DNA of 64,000 nucleotides from Ashinkailepas kermadecensis (lineage: Eukaryota > Arthropoda > Thecostraca > Neolepadidae), in assembly GCA_034440615.1 (NCBI GenBank), contig JAOTOM010004786.1:184501-248500 (forward strand). Direction: 5' to 3'. Position numbers and translations under genes: made by a program. The stretch's first letter is position 1; the number at the start of each line of letters is the position of its first letter. Under the pieces are notes generated by a model that did not search any database, had not been told where the DNA came from, and saw only the letters and a list, made by a program, of their open reading frames with translations. Below are positions 34,270-45,559 of this stretch, piece by piece.

Positions 34270-34387
34270 CGTAATAAAGTTCCGCCTTGCTTTTCACCGC
34301 ATTTGTTGCATTGCCACACCACATCTGACGGCGAATGATCAACTATGGTGGAAGCGCCCTAAAGCCCAAATAACTAACTAACTAACC
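34270..34387 (+). mobile_element. Retroelement 3' end with (TAAC)n tail
   Basis: GAAGCGCCCTAAAGCCCAAA is followed by TAACTAACTAACTAAC at 34370-34387. The pre-tail sequence and tail match, in the opposite orientation, the end of the minus-strand LINE at 32219-32260. The 5' limit is not clear and no coding part is recognised here. Confidence 0.5.
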
Positions 34388-34839
34388 ACAACTGACCGTT
34401 CCCCACAATAATAGGCTGAACAGCAGTATTTATATCGATTTGTTTTGTGTTTCATGATGGAAAACGTCGGCAAATTGCGCCAAATTGACCATGACTCATC
34501 ATACCCCGGTCTGGATTGCTCAACTAGCCCTGGTCAGACGCCATTTCAAATTAAATATGGCTGCCCATCTCCTGACCGTCCCACACCAAAACTGGTCGGA
34601 GCAATTTCAAGGCAAAACATGCCCATAATGCACGTCATCTATTTCACTTCTTAGTTATACTTTTTAGGTACGGAATAATAACAACATTCATTTTGACCGG
34701 ATATGACAAATGAAACTCAATTAATATTCATCGGTCATCTAAATCGTTGTGATTGGTCGTGACGTCATGTTTGAACACCAGCCAGGAACGGCAATGAGCT
34801 GGTGCAGTGAATCGGCATTTCTTTGGTACCGGGGGCGTA

Positions 34840-35018
34840 AGATCGATTTTGAAGTTGGGGGGGGGGGGGCAAGACTGCTGACGGCAGATCTAATGTCAGG
34901 GAATTTCGGACCCCAATAGGGTCCCAATCGGACCCCTTGAATTGGAAGGTTACTACAATTATTAGCCATTGGGAAAATCTCCTGCCTCCGCCACTGCTTC
35001 TGATTTACTTCCCATGCT
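34840..35018. mobile_element. Two overlapping hAT-like right ends, partial
   Basis: CTGCCTCCGCCACTG ends at 34996 and CATGCTTGCGCCACTG ends at 35018. Both have the hAT right-end pattern. A possible left end (GGGGGCGTAAGATCG, about 34830) precedes a G-run. No matching octamers were found, so the left boundaries are uncertain and one element may be nested in or next to another. Confidence 0.35.
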
Positions 35019-35639
35019 TGCGCCACTGGCTTTGAGTATAAACTCCGAATCGATATATACTTGTGGTGGCCCAGTCCTCGTCTTCAAATCCTTAGTCTTT
35101 TAAAGGTACCCTAACAATTAATATGATCTGGATACACCCGTGGTACAATATGCAAAGTGGTTTATTGGCTCTGAAACATAATATGAGGAGGGATACGCAA
35201 GGTGCATCATGAACATGCAATATACTAACTTTCCGACGGTAATGTAATGATAATGATAACTCCGATGGTAATGAAACTAGTTGTTAAAACTAGTCACTTG
35301 TTGCCCGTTTTCCCCTCCCATTGATCCGTCACTGAGATGATTAGACTCAAAACAAGCACTTCGGTGGGAATGTCAGGTAGTATGAGCAGTTGCATTCTAA
35401 ACCGTGGTCGCCTGAACAGTGAAACAATGAAAAATTCGGAAGCATGCGCTGTTCTTAAACCAAACATATGTCGAAGCTGCCTCCCAACATTCGCTCCCGG
35501 AGCCGCAACTGATATAGTTACGAAACGAAAACTTCCGAACGAAACACAGAACAAGTCACTGAATGTCACGTTCTTATCGCAAAAAGATGAGGAACGGCAG
35601 GCCAAAATCCGCAAGAGGGGGTCGAATCCGCCTCCGCCC

Positions 35640-35895
35640 CATTATCAGAATAGGGTTAAGTTGGCTGGAACCGCTCCCACTCATATAGTGCAGACGACCT
35701 GACGCCTGCGTTGTATACGTACACCATGCAGCTGCGACTGAGACGGACACCGCGTGTGGGCCGGGCCAGCCGCGTGCTTCCAATAAGCAATCCTATCATG
35801 CGGTTTGCTTTGGCGACGATCGCGCCAGTGCGAGGTGGAAAGGCGAGCTTGGTATCGAGAATGACCCCAGGTCGCGTATCACGACTACGCTGCGC
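35640..35895 (-). mobile_element. LINE reverse transcriptase fragment (thumb region)
   Basis: On the minus strand the frame reads GVILDTKLAF followed by GAIVAKANRMIGLL, the conserved block after the catalytic ADD motif in jockey/CR1-type elements (GVxxDxxLxFxxH, then KAxxxLG). Flanking sequence is degenerate. It is short, truncated at both ends and without a tail. Confidence 0.65.
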
Positions 35896-35984
35896 TACGT
35901 TGCATTTTGTAGCGCTTAATTGGTTGTGGTTGTACGACGCACTCAACAGCCGAGGCCCTGTAGCGTCGCCTGTCTCTCACCCTG

Positions 35985-36085
35985 GCAGGAAGGGCGGACA
36001 CCGTGTGCAATCGAACCCCGTACATCTGGCATGCCGGACGCTCAGCCTAATTACTGGGCTTCCGGTGCCCCAACGCTTAGCCTGA
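35985..36085 (-). mobile_element. tRNA-like SINE head
   Basis: On the minus strand, GCCCAGTAATTAGGCTGAGC resembles a polymerase III A box region, and GGGGTTCGATTGC a B box, about 45 bp apart. Between them is a stem-like GTCCGGCATGCCAGA. The head matches the sequence at 55972-56066. It does not fold as a complete tRNA with an acceptor stem, so a tRNA-derived SINE fits better than a gene. Confidence 0.55.
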
Positions 36086-36089
36086 GGTG

Positions 36090-36926
36090 CCCAGTGCACA
36101 AATGGCGAGACAATCCATGTCAGCCTGAACGGCGGCAGCGGCGGCGGCAGATTCAATCCGGTGAAACAGTTTGATATTACCGGCGCACATCTTGTTTGAA
36201 TGCGACATGATAATTAAGATTATGATTATCACATCATGCTTGACATGGAATGAGATATTAATGAGACATGCAAACTCATTGTTTGGATGAGAGAAGGAAG
36301 GTTAGTCGTAACGCATATGAACAAAATAAACACAAGAACAAAACGTATGCTCTCTTCTGGGACCACTGACAGGACCGGTGGCCATTTAGAGGGCTTATCG
36401 TTTGACTCGACTGACTGTTTTTAGCATGCTATTAGGATCTACATTGGGTGGGGTTTTACCGTGTCGATTATATCACAGTCCTGTGGAGGTGAATACAAGC
36501 TACTTGGCACGTTCGTAGAAGTGTAAACGAGTCCAATGTCCCTGAACTTGTATTAGCGCGCAGCCAAGTAACAGGAAGGTCACGCCAGAGGTCAAGCCCA
36601 CACACCACCCGTCACGCACGTCCGACCCGCATCAGCGCGGCCAAGAATGGAGAAACGCACCCATCGCGGTCCCAGCGTCGATCCGCCATGTAACGGCAAC
36701 AAATGACGTCACAATTGACGAACTAATGAGTCTCGAAACAAGAATCGATCGCTGTGCTGCCCTGCTCAGCCATCTTGGCTCAGCTTATTAGCGATGGACA
36801 AGACTATAGACAAGAGTGAAATGACTCCCAGATTGCCTGCAACCATTGGTCAGACTTTTGGGTTAGAGGAAAAGGGGAGACTTGTCACCTGGCCTTACCA
36901 AACCCCGTTTAACAGAACTGTACTTT
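36090..36926. other. No recognisable gene
   Basis: No convincing exon, repeat or transposon end. Confidence 0.4.
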
Positions 36927-36934
36927 GGCCCAGG

Positions 36935-37122
36935 CAGAGGCGCAGCCAAGGGGGCCGTCCCCTTAACAACCAAAATACATTACATCAAGCAAGACATTTT
37001 GAGATTTTCACCATCACCCAAAAACCCAAGTTTTCGGCGCGCTAGGCGCGCCGAAAACGGATTATTGGAGATAAGAAAATTGGTCCTGTCACCCCCTTAA
37101 GAAAATGCCGGCTGCGCCCCTG
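36935..37122. mobile_element. hAT-type MITE, 188 bp, with imperfect 8-bp target duplication
   Basis: The ends are CAGAGGCGCAGCCAAGG and GCCGGCTGCGCCCCTG. The flanks GGCCCAGG (36927-36934) and GTCCCAGG (37123-37130) agree at 7 of 8. An internal perfect hairpin (TTTTCGGCGCGC, spacer TAG, reverse complement) lies at 37031-37057. Same family as 264-460. Confidence 0.78.
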
Positions 37123-37130
37123 GTCCCAGG

Positions 37131-38000
37131 TCAGAATCACCAATCATTTTAATGCAACTTTTACGCTGCACTTACCATCTCGTGCCACCGCAATTCATAC
37201 AGCTTCGGAACTCCCGTTCTATCTATGTTGAGATCTTCATATTGCATTCTGCTGCCGAAAGACCGAACTAAAAGCAAGTCCACAATGTTTTCGTCACCCA
37301 TTGTCCACCTAGTCTCTTGTAGAAACAACTGTCTAAGCTTCAGTGAGGTATTAAGAAATTAATCGCGTGAAGGGGATAAGCAGAGAAGAGGTTTGGCAGT
37401 TTCAATCATGCATAGGTTCGTGCGGCGCTCTGGGGAGGGCTGTCAGCTCAGTGAGGAATCGGTGCTGCTAAATACAATAGTGATGCATATGGTTATGAAC
37501 ACCGAATTTTATTCTTGTAATTGAGCAAATCAAGTACGGGAAAGATTCATGGGAAGAATTTCAACTGACATCCACATCTTTGCATTGGCCACTGAGAAGA
37601 ATAAGCAGTCATGAAAGCATTTTGTCGCTAAAACCCGGTTATGCGCTGCCTAAAGTGTCTTAATGGGCGTGCCGCCACTGATCTTCAGCATGTTGGATTT
37701 CGGTACCATAGTTTCTATCACATGAAGTAGTGGTGGTAATTTATTTTGCGATTAAACCATGAGCAGTGTGTAAGTTGTGCCTCATGACTGGCATGTCGCG
37801 CACTCCAACAGCATTGGGCATGGACGAGTGAGGACAGCATACCGATGAGCGGCCCAACACATCGCAGAAGCACCACACTCTTCTTATCTGTCGAAACAGG
37901 CCACCTCACGGCTGAGCTGTGAGGCTTAACACGCGCAAATGCTATCGATGGTACACACCGGAGACGGAACTTGCCCGATGCTTTCCTGGTCGCCTGGAGC
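37131..38000. other. No recognisable gene; isolated hAT-like end
   Basis: GGGCGTGCCGCCACTG ending near 37680 looks like a lone hAT right end. Otherwise nothing is identified. Confidence 0.4.
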
Positions 38001-38100
38001 TGCCGCCTGATTGGGCAGCTCCGAGAGGTGCTCGGCGGTGAAGGCTGCAGCGGCGGCAGCGGCGGCAGCGGCCGCCAGGGCTGCCAGCCATCCCGGCGCC

Positions 38101-38370
38101 GACGTCGGCCGGCCGCCAGTCGGCAGTCTGCAGGTGCCCTCCGCCGACGTCGGCCGGCCGCCAGTCGGCAGTCTGCAGGTGCCCTCCGCCGACGTCGGCC
38201 GGCCGCCAGTCGGCAGTCTGCAGGTGCCCTCCGCCGACGTCGGCCGGCCGCCAGTCGGCAGTCTGCAGGTGCCCTCCGCCGACGTCGGCCGGCCGCCAGT
38301 CGGCAGTCTGCAGGTGCCCTCCGCCGACGTCGGCCGGCCGCCAGTCGGCAGTCTGCAGGTGCCCTCCGCC
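38101..38370 (+). repeat. Perfect 45-bp tandem repeat, six copies, open in frame
   Basis: Six identical 45-bp units start at 38101, 38146, 38191, 38236, 38281 and 38326 (GACGTCGGCCGGCCGCCAGT and so on). The length is a multiple of three, and in the frame of the following exon each unit reads ADVGRPPVGSLQVPS. The unit contains several palindromes (GACGTC, GGCCGGCC, CTGCAG). It is preceded by a GGC-rich tract. All copies being identical implies very recent expansion or active homogenisation. Confidence 0.97.
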
Positions 38371-38594
38371 GCGTCAGCACGCGCAATGTCGGAGCCGCGC
38401 CTCCACGAGGAGCGGGTCAGCCTGACCCCCGTGAGCACGGCGCCGGCGACGCTCGTCTCGATGCACGAGAGCCGCCGTAAGGGGTCGCTGCCGCTGTTCC
38501 TGCAGAGACACCCACCCGCCGACAGCGGGCCCAACCGCTCGCACCACGTCAACGTCGGCGAAGCGCTCAAGCGCATCAAGAAAGTGATGTTCGT
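38359..38594 (+). CDS. Probable coding exon of an unrecognised gene
   Basis: An open GC-rich frame continues from the 45-bp repeats and reads SEPRLHEERVSLTPVSTAPA, then SMHESRRKGSLPLFLQRHP and HHVNVGEALKRIKKVMF. It ends at the strong donor GT|GTGAGT (GTGAGT at 38595-38600). The sequence has the look of a basic cytoplasmic, Ser/Thr-rich linker with a final helical Lys/Arg segment. The 5' limit is uncertain: an acceptor within the last repeat (CTGCAG at 38353-38358) or at 38377 would exclude most repeats, whereas if the exon starts further up, the repeats are protein coding. The two bases left at the end join in frame to the candidate exon at 45560. No family was recognised. Confidence 0.5.
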
Positions 38595-38600
38595 GTGAGT

Positions 38601-39860
38601 ACCGAGTCGGTGCGGCGGGCGCAGGGTCGCCGGTTCGACCCCCGCCGCCGGCTAATGTTACCGACGTGTTATGGTTTGTTATTGTTACGTGTTATTACCG
38701 ACGTGTTAATGTTACTCGGCTAATGTTACCGCGACCGACGGCAGACGGCGCTGAGCCTTGAAGTAATTCCTCGGGCTCTAAGGCTGGGCTGGCATGGGCG
38801 TCACGAAGGCCGAGGGTTGGGCGGTTCATGGCCGGATGTAGTGGGAGGGCCCATGGCCATAACAGCCAACGAACCAGGGCAGAGGATGAGTCTACTCTGT
38901 GCATGGTCTGACGCTGCCCAGTGGTGGTATAGGTGATGTTGACATTGTGCCCCGACAGGCACCCGTGCACCTCGTCAGGCCTGTAGCGATGGAACAAAGC
39001 ATAGCACGGATTGGATATCCGTTTGGTATAGATAGCTGAGTGGATCGGATGGAGTTCGGTGAAAATAAACGGACACGGATTGGATATGGATGGATTTCCA
39101 AACTTTCGGCGCGAAAGCTAAAATTTACAATATGACCATGTGTCCGATTTTCCAACAACATTGCCAATGCTGGAAATTGTTGATGCTAAGTTTGAAAAAG
39201 ACATTTTCTGAAAATATGTGAAGCCACTGATCAACAATTGCAATGTCATCCTCATGTTTGCAGGCGCCTTCAATGCAAACACATTGAGCTGGAACAGCTT
39301 AAGCTGGATTCATTTCAATTTTCTCTCGATTTCTAGTCATCAAGATTTTGCATGTTTCAATTGACTGCAGCCACACGGTTATCGGGTGAGCTTATGTGCA
39401 TGCTGCCTATAATCACATTCAACAACCTACTCATTGCACTTGTAGCTTCCTTTTTCCTGGAGGTACTTACATATGCATTATGCATATATGGCTCACCTCA
39501 GTTCCCCCTCGGTCAAGGGAGCCAAATAGAACTGCTAGCTTGCCATTCGATGATAGAATAATGAGTCAGGAACAGGTTGAATGCATTATAATTATTGATG
39601 TTCAGAAAGGTCATACTACTGGCTTTCCTGGCCTTCCAAGCTAATCTTAGAGGGTGATCCTTTTGACGGGGAAAAGTAAACGGATGGTACAGGTTCATCT
39701 TACATAATATTATGAATTAAAAGACATATCTGAAACACATTCTGCTGTATATTTGACGTGAGGTGAGCGATGTGTTTCTTCTCCATTGATAGTCTACAGG
39801 TGGTGCTCGAAGTGGCCACACCTCACAGATTTCCACAGCTCCGTGCTGCGCCGCGTATGT
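38601..39860. other. Probable intron, no other gene
   Basis: It starts with a donor. A GGTTCGACCCC sequence at about 38632 resembles a B box, but no tRNA fold surrounds it. A short ACGTGTTA-type repetition occurs at 38660-38730. Confidence 0.4.
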
Positions 39861-39865
39861 CTGGC

Positions 39866-39922
39866 AGCCTTTCTCAGCCTTCTCAGCCTTCTCAGCCTTC
39901 TCAGCCTTCTCAGCCTTCCTTC
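39866..39922. repeat. 10-bp tandem repeat, about 5.5 copies
   Basis: The unit TCTCAGCCTT is repeated almost perfectly. Confidence 0.95.
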
Positions 39923-39929
39923 GGCCATG

Positions 39930-40820
39930 TTCCGAGCGAAGTCCTCCACTACCATATTCAACCGGCATTTGTCTGAGGTTCACGTCTGACCGCGTGCGCC
40001 ATGACCTGGGACCAAAAGCTGAAGCTCACACAGGAGAGACCAGGGCTGTAAGGGAGGCCAGCGATGCCCCCGGTGACGGGAGATTATCCTCTCACGAAAC
40101 TTGGAGCGCATGAACTCTATGACTGGTGCGGTCACAGGAGGTGCAACTCCCCCTTGTTGGAACCATGGTACCGCACTGAAAAATGACGGACTTTACGAGA
40201 GTACACTGCATAAAACGAGCATGACGGTATGGTGCTTGGATCACAAGATAATATTTGACGAACCTCAAGGGGATATACCACATAATGCGAACATAACGGG
40301 ATAGTTATTCGACAGCGGAAATGCTAGAAAGAAGAGTAAGAAATATTCACCATGTAAGATAACTATGGTGTGCGTAGTAACTGTTATTTTGGATAAGCGA
40401 CCACCAGGCAGACCGCCTTTCCGAACTCTCCTGGGAAGAGTTCTCGTGTGTGACGAATTAGATGTGCGCATATTTAAAACAACTCGCTTTAACCCGTTTT
40501 ACAATGGTCGAGTTCCGATCCAATATAGCCACACCTTAAAAACTTGTCAAACGTTATGATATTAAGTTAGAAGCTCCGATCTATTTTCGCGTCGTAGAAT
40601 TCCATTTTGTGGTTGGAAACGGATGTTGAAGTTTAGATTTGCCCTCTATCAATGTGTAGGATATTCATGTTGCTATGGCAACACAATCAAACTAGGTTGG
40701 TTAAAAGTGGATTGGAGCAAGATGGTACATGTACCAACGTACCTCGATCATTAATGCAATATTATTTTTTCAATCAATTACGAGTTGTATGAAGGTATCA
40801 AGTATCTACCAAGAATATGC
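39930..40820. other. No recognisable gene
   Basis: AT-leaning sequence with no splice-bounded frame. Confidence 0.4.
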
Positions 40821-40826
40821 TTCCGG

Positions 40827-40994
40827 CGGACCGTCCGCCGGCAGCGCTGGACCGTCCACCGGCAGCGCTGGACTATCCGCCAGCAGCGCTGGACCGTCCG
40901 CCAGCAGCGCTGGACCGTCCGCCAGCAGCGCTGGACCGTCCGCCAGCAGCGCTGGACCATCCGCCAGCAGCGCTGGACCGTCCGCCGGCAACGA
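40827..40994. repeat. 21-bp minisatellite, eight copies
   Basis: The unit is close to GGACCGTCCGCCAGCAGCGC plus T. It is a multiple of three, so frames on both strands stay open (GPSASSA per unit on +, continuing to a stop at 41167). It may be an exonic low-complexity tract, but no splice sites or conserved flanks support that. Confidence 0.93.
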
Positions 40995-41394
40995 CGAATC
41001 ATCCACATCAATCATCCAATTGATGCTGGCCGGTGTTGGAACACCACTGGCAGATGAGGCTCTTTTGGGCCAACAGCCTCGCTGGTCCACACTGGGCTCA
41101 ATGTGTAACAATGCTATTGTTGGCATGTTACACCGAGGTAAATGGGTCACCCGTGTAGACGCACTGTGAAATATACATATAGGTGCCAGCTGATGTACAC
41201 GTACAGTTCTGCAGGGTTTCTGCAATCCCTTAAGAACATGGACCCTCATTGCTATTTCTGACACTTTTCCGAAGGCTCTTGTTTTGCAGGCGAATGAATT
41301 TCTCAATAGTACAATGTCGGAAATCTGGCATTACGGGCTGCTGAAATCCAACGGAGGAGCACCGAATCCATTGACGACACCTTGAAGCATGCGG

Positions 41395-41606
41395 GAGACA
41401 TTTCGGGACCTGACACAATGCAAATTACTTCAATATTACTGAGAAGAATGATTAATGCAATGTTGCATATTAGTCACCTTAAAACAGGCCGACGTTAGCG
41501 AGACATTTCGGGACCTGACACAATGCAAATTACTTCAATATTACTGAGAAGAATGATTAATGCAATGTTGCATATTAGTCACCTTAAAACAGGCCGCACG
41601 TTAGCG
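41395..41606. repeat. 105-bp tandem duplication, two nearly identical copies
   Basis: The block starting GAGACATTTCGGGACC at 41395 recurs at 41500. The only visible difference is a one-base insertion near the end (GGCCGACG to GGCCGCACG). This is a recent duplication of otherwise unremarkable sequence. Confidence 0.95.
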
Positions 41607-41609
41607 TGA

Positions 41610-42155
41610 TTTTCATTCCATGACGCCCATGATGACCCATTCGGTTTGTCTTTTGGAAAGACATGTCAAAGATCGTTTGCGTGGGAAATGTGTCTCCAAA
41701 TTGTATCGCTCTTATATCGCCCTAGCGTCCTTTTTGAGACGAGTGCATGAAACAAAATGCGGCGTTGAGAAGAAAACCCGGCCAACGGCGCAGTGTGTCT
41801 GCCAAGACCACCAGTTCCCAAAGTTGGTTTAAGTCGGTTAAACTGGTTAGAACCAGTTCAAACCCAAAGTGATGTCCTCGAAGTAAAATATCCCCAACAA
41901 TTCACATTTTGCATTACATCCATGAAAACGCAATCTGCGGTGGACCTCATATCTAATAAATATCATGCGAATACAAGCACAAACGTTCTTCGCTTTTTAT
42001 ACTTACAAAAACGATCAGAGAACAGGATGTTTATGTCGAAAACCACCTATGTTTGGTTGATGTTGAATACCACCTAGAAATGAACATGAAAAAAACATCT
42101 AGGCATACTCCAACCTACAGAGTATAAGAATCTCACGATGATCGTGTTGCAATTC
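41610..42155. other. No recognisable gene
   Basis: A + open stretch at 41620-41832 has no known motif. Confidence 0.4.
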
Positions 42156-42164
42156 TCGTTTCAA

Positions 42165-42985
42165 CACTGAGCATTCCACACACCTGGTTTGGAAGAGCCC
42201 GTGCCGGGCCTGGCGGAGGCGTTACGAGCGCAGTCGGAACGATTCTCCGTCGGACCCGACGCGCCGAACTGTGGGCCGACGTGGGATGCCTGCTGTTCAA
42301 ATAGACGCACGGCATCCGGTGATTATGTGTATATACTATCGACCACTGGAGTGTAATGCGGCTATCGCCAGTACATTTGACCTTGTGGCGAGTGTGCGTG
42401 CTTCAGGCTGCTCGTTATTGGTAATGGGATGTTACAATCTTTCTGAGATGGTGCGACAAGCTGTAGAAGACCCGACGATGGCCAGAAGATCTTCTGGAAC
42501 CTCTCAGTTCCTGGATAGCATTCACGATCATTAATTTAAACAGTAAGTGTTCTCACGCCTAGCATGGAAGCTATGCGCAACGCATTTCCACAGTGATTTG
42601 GCCGGGCAGTTCAACAACCAAGACAAACGCGTTCAATAAAAAAGCAACTGAAGATATGTTTTCACGTGATAAATTACCTGGAGCTGCAGCTGCACTTCAA
42701 TTCCTTGCAATTTCGAAGTACCGTCAATACCTTCTCAGCCAGGTTCACAATCTTGGCACCAAGCAGAAGCGTTCCCTCCCATTTCTCAATTCGTTGCAGT
42801 CAACATCTCATTCTTCACCTACGCTGGCATATGCAGACCAAGCATACAACAGTGATATGGACAGAGCAAATTGCTGCAACAGCTGTGTCAGCAATACATT
42901 TTCGGACTTACATGTTGAAGCATGTCCGGAGTCTCCATCCCTGATTCATCGCATGTCCATCATTGGATGGGCTAGTCTTTAGACC
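42165..42985 (+). mobile_element. LINE fragment: endonuclease C-terminus and linker
   Basis: 42310-42535 encodes YYRP and SGCSLLVMGCYNLSEM, then TSQFLDSIHDH. This is the end of an apurinic-like endonuclease domain of a jockey-type LINE, with the expected GDxN changed to GCYN. 42640-42930 encodes the following linker (SKYRQYLLSQVHNLGTKQKR, SPTLAYADQAYNSDMDRANC, SDLHVEACPESP). It is truncated before the reverse transcriptase and frameshifted between the parts, so it is dead. Confidence 0.75.
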
Positions 42986-42989
42986 GATT

Positions 42990-43785
42990 GTATTTGCTGG
43001 CATGCAACAGAGAACGTCCCCTGCTTAATTTGAACAATCGCAATGCTGTGAAGCTGATGGACAAGGCGCTTGCATTCTTGAGGATGCTGCCATGAGCTTG
43101 CAGTGCCGCCTGAAATGTTGTGTCACCTCTTCCTGGAACAGGACGTTTTCTCCTGAACTGAAATGATTCCTGTAAATGAAAAGGCGGCAGAAATATCCTG
43201 AAAACAATAGACCTGTTTCACCCTTACCGCTTTGCCCAACATTTTTGTCGGGAAGGTGATAGGGGAGATCGGGTCTAGTTTATACCATTGTGGCGAAACT
43301 CAAAATAACTTATCACATTGGAAGGGCAGCGAGGAAGGGCATAGCTACGCCTATGCCAAGCCTTGTAGTATCATATCCGATAATTATTTTTTCATGGCAT
43401 CCTCTGGGTTTTCCACCGGGGAGCAAAACATTGCACAACTACCCATTCATCAACTTACCCCGTTCTAGATGAAAGCATTTCATCGTTGCAAAGCTGAGAG
43501 AACATGGCAATGATGGCAGACACCTAAAAGGTTAGCAAGTGGGCGTGAAGTCAGAAATTAAGGGGGAAGCACATACATTGGAATTATACTATCGCCCCAA
43601 AATGTGCCACTTCGTCACCATACCGCAGCCGCGGGTCGAGAGGACTAATGCTTGTTTTTGCCGCGAGAAGAGGGTGCCAGTACACTGAGAAAAATGGGAG
43701 AAGCGTATATATTATCTGATAATAGTAGACGTTCTCATTTTCCCTCTTCAAATCAGACCACACAAAACGAGCACTCCGTTCGAGA
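42990..43785. other. No recognisable gene
   Basis: Nothing identifiable on either strand. Confidence 0.4.
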
Positions 43786-43789
43786 TATG

Positions 43790-44130
43790 CTGAGAACACG
43801 ATTCTCAGAAGCGAATACCAGTGCGTTGAGACTTACAAATGTACTCATGTGAAACCACTTTCAAGACTCAGGAAGGATAATATCTTTTCGTCTCAAGTGA
43901 AACCAGTCAGACTGAGAATAGCAATTGATCTCAATTTAAACAGCTATGCTCAATTGAGACCAGTTCCAAGTGTCACTCTGACTCTTCGTGGGTCGCAAAT
44001 GTACTCGTATAAAACCACTACTTCGAAGTCTCAACAAGCAGATGTGTGTTCTCGCTGAAGCCAGTTGAACTGAGAATGGCTATTGGGTTCAACATTCCAA
44101 GCTGTTACTCAAGTGAGACTAGTTGCAGGT
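43790..44130. repeat. Diverged 160-bp tandem repeat, two copies, rich in CTGAGAA/TTCTCAG
   Basis: AAATGTACTC at 43837 and 43997, and ACTGAGAAT with AGC or GGC at about 43911 and 44072, are each about 160 bp apart. Each copy has several short CTCAA...TTGAG and TGAGAA...TTCTCA inverted pairs, for example CTGAGAACACGATTCTCAG at 43790-43808. Confidence 0.55.
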
Positions 44131-44454
44131 TTCATATGAACTGTAGTGAAGGTTTTTTGTCCCTTGCTTATGGGGCAAACCTTTTTTCGGTCGTAGAATA
44201 GTCTAGGGTACCTCAGCGTTTGCGATATTTAAAACCCCGGTTATAAATTCTGGTTCGAATCCTTCATCTCCGAGCTCTGATTCATCTTGACACACACCTC
44301 CAAGCCAGCACTTCTATATTGCGCTTATTAGTACAGATAAATGCACGAAGATCAGACATTATGCGCAGCGTGATATAGCGTTAACAATGTAGCTTCATTT
44401 TTGATAGACAGGTGCAACAGTTTCTATCAGAGAACTACATCTCGACAGATGTAG

Positions 44455-44680
44455 TGACTCTCAGGCGAGTCCGACGGCCTCTGTGGGGCCAGGGCTGGCG
44501 GCGGCGGCGAGCCGCCTGAGGGCGACCGCCCCCGACGACCGTTCGTCCAAGATAGCCCTCCTGCCTCGCGGTACCGTCGCTAGATCTCGCAGACAACGAC
44601 ACGTCACTGGTCACGTGATCAACCCGCACACGTCACATGACTGCCTGCATGGCCAGGACGTCGGCACAGACTAGAACCCT
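44455..44680 (+). other. CpG-rich patch, weak exon candidate
   Basis: After GACTCTCAG at 44455-44463 there is an open + frame (ASPTASVGPGLAAAASRLRA, then PDDRSSKIALLPRGT). The composition is GC-rich and coding-like, but low-complexity alanine/arginine residues and the absence of a clear donor make it weak. Confidence 0.2.
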
Positions 44681-45555
44681 GTGAACTATACACCAAGCGG
44701 GTGTGCTGTTCTCTCTGACATCAGACATATGTCAGCTCAGAGTCAGATATCAGAACCGCCTCTGATGACATCCAGAGACTGGCCTCGCGTGGGAACGGGT
44801 GCTGAGAGGGCACCTTCTGTGAGGCCCGCGCGGTATCGGGTCGGACAGTGAGCTGTCAGCTTTCACCGGACGTTGTTCCACAACAATCGGCTGACTGGCA
44901 GAGGCTCGGTACTGCAGCCTCTGGTCTGCGACACGGCGCCCGACACTCTAACGCACACGACGTTCAATTCCTGCAGCCCATTGACAGCTGGCATAGACAT
45001 CATAGCCGCCTGTCCATAGGGTTCCCATAATATAATCACTTGTCCTACATCACCCACTGACGATCACATCACCCACTGGCATTCACCATCTGAGGACGGC
45101 GGCGGCCGCTCGGGGCATTGGGGTGACAGTGGCGGCGGGGTGTCGTCCGGAAGGGGGGGTGGTGAGGCTCGGCTGCATGGTAGAGGTCACAGGTGCGGCG
45201 GCCGGGGCGGCGGGGTGTCGCCGGAGGGGGGGGGGTCAGGACATGTCCCTGACTGGCTCTCGACTGGGCGGTGCTCTCGTGCGTCTGGATAGGCGGGCGA
45301 CGGTATGTGCCTGGAAACTTGTCGCGTCAGGAACGGTGGGGGTGGGGCTGAATGGTTGGGTTTAGATGCCCCAAACCTTGTTACAGAACAATACTCTCAA
45401 CTGAGAGTGGTTATTGGCATAAATGTCCCTCGCTGTTCTCATATGAAGCTTCTTTCAGATCCAAATGCACCTTTTATTTTGGTATCGCTGCTAAGACAGA
45501 AGAGATGAACAGTTGCCTTTTTCCAGTGTCACATGACGTACTTTAATGTACAGCT
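44681..45555. other. GC-rich DNA, no gene established
   Basis: GCGGCGGGGTGTCG occurs twice (about 45130 and 45208), each followed by a CCGGA and G-run, a short diverged duplication with G-quadruplex potential. No other identifiable feature. Confidence 0.4.
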
Positions 45556-45559
45556 CTAG

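Noticed and set aside
38625..38645. GGTTCGACCCC as the T arm of a tRNA.
   Set aside because: No D arm, anticodon arm or acceptor pairing was found around it.
41620..41832. A + frame with basic and cysteine residues as a small gene.
   Set aside because: No splice sites, no recognised motif, and ordinary length for a chance open frame.
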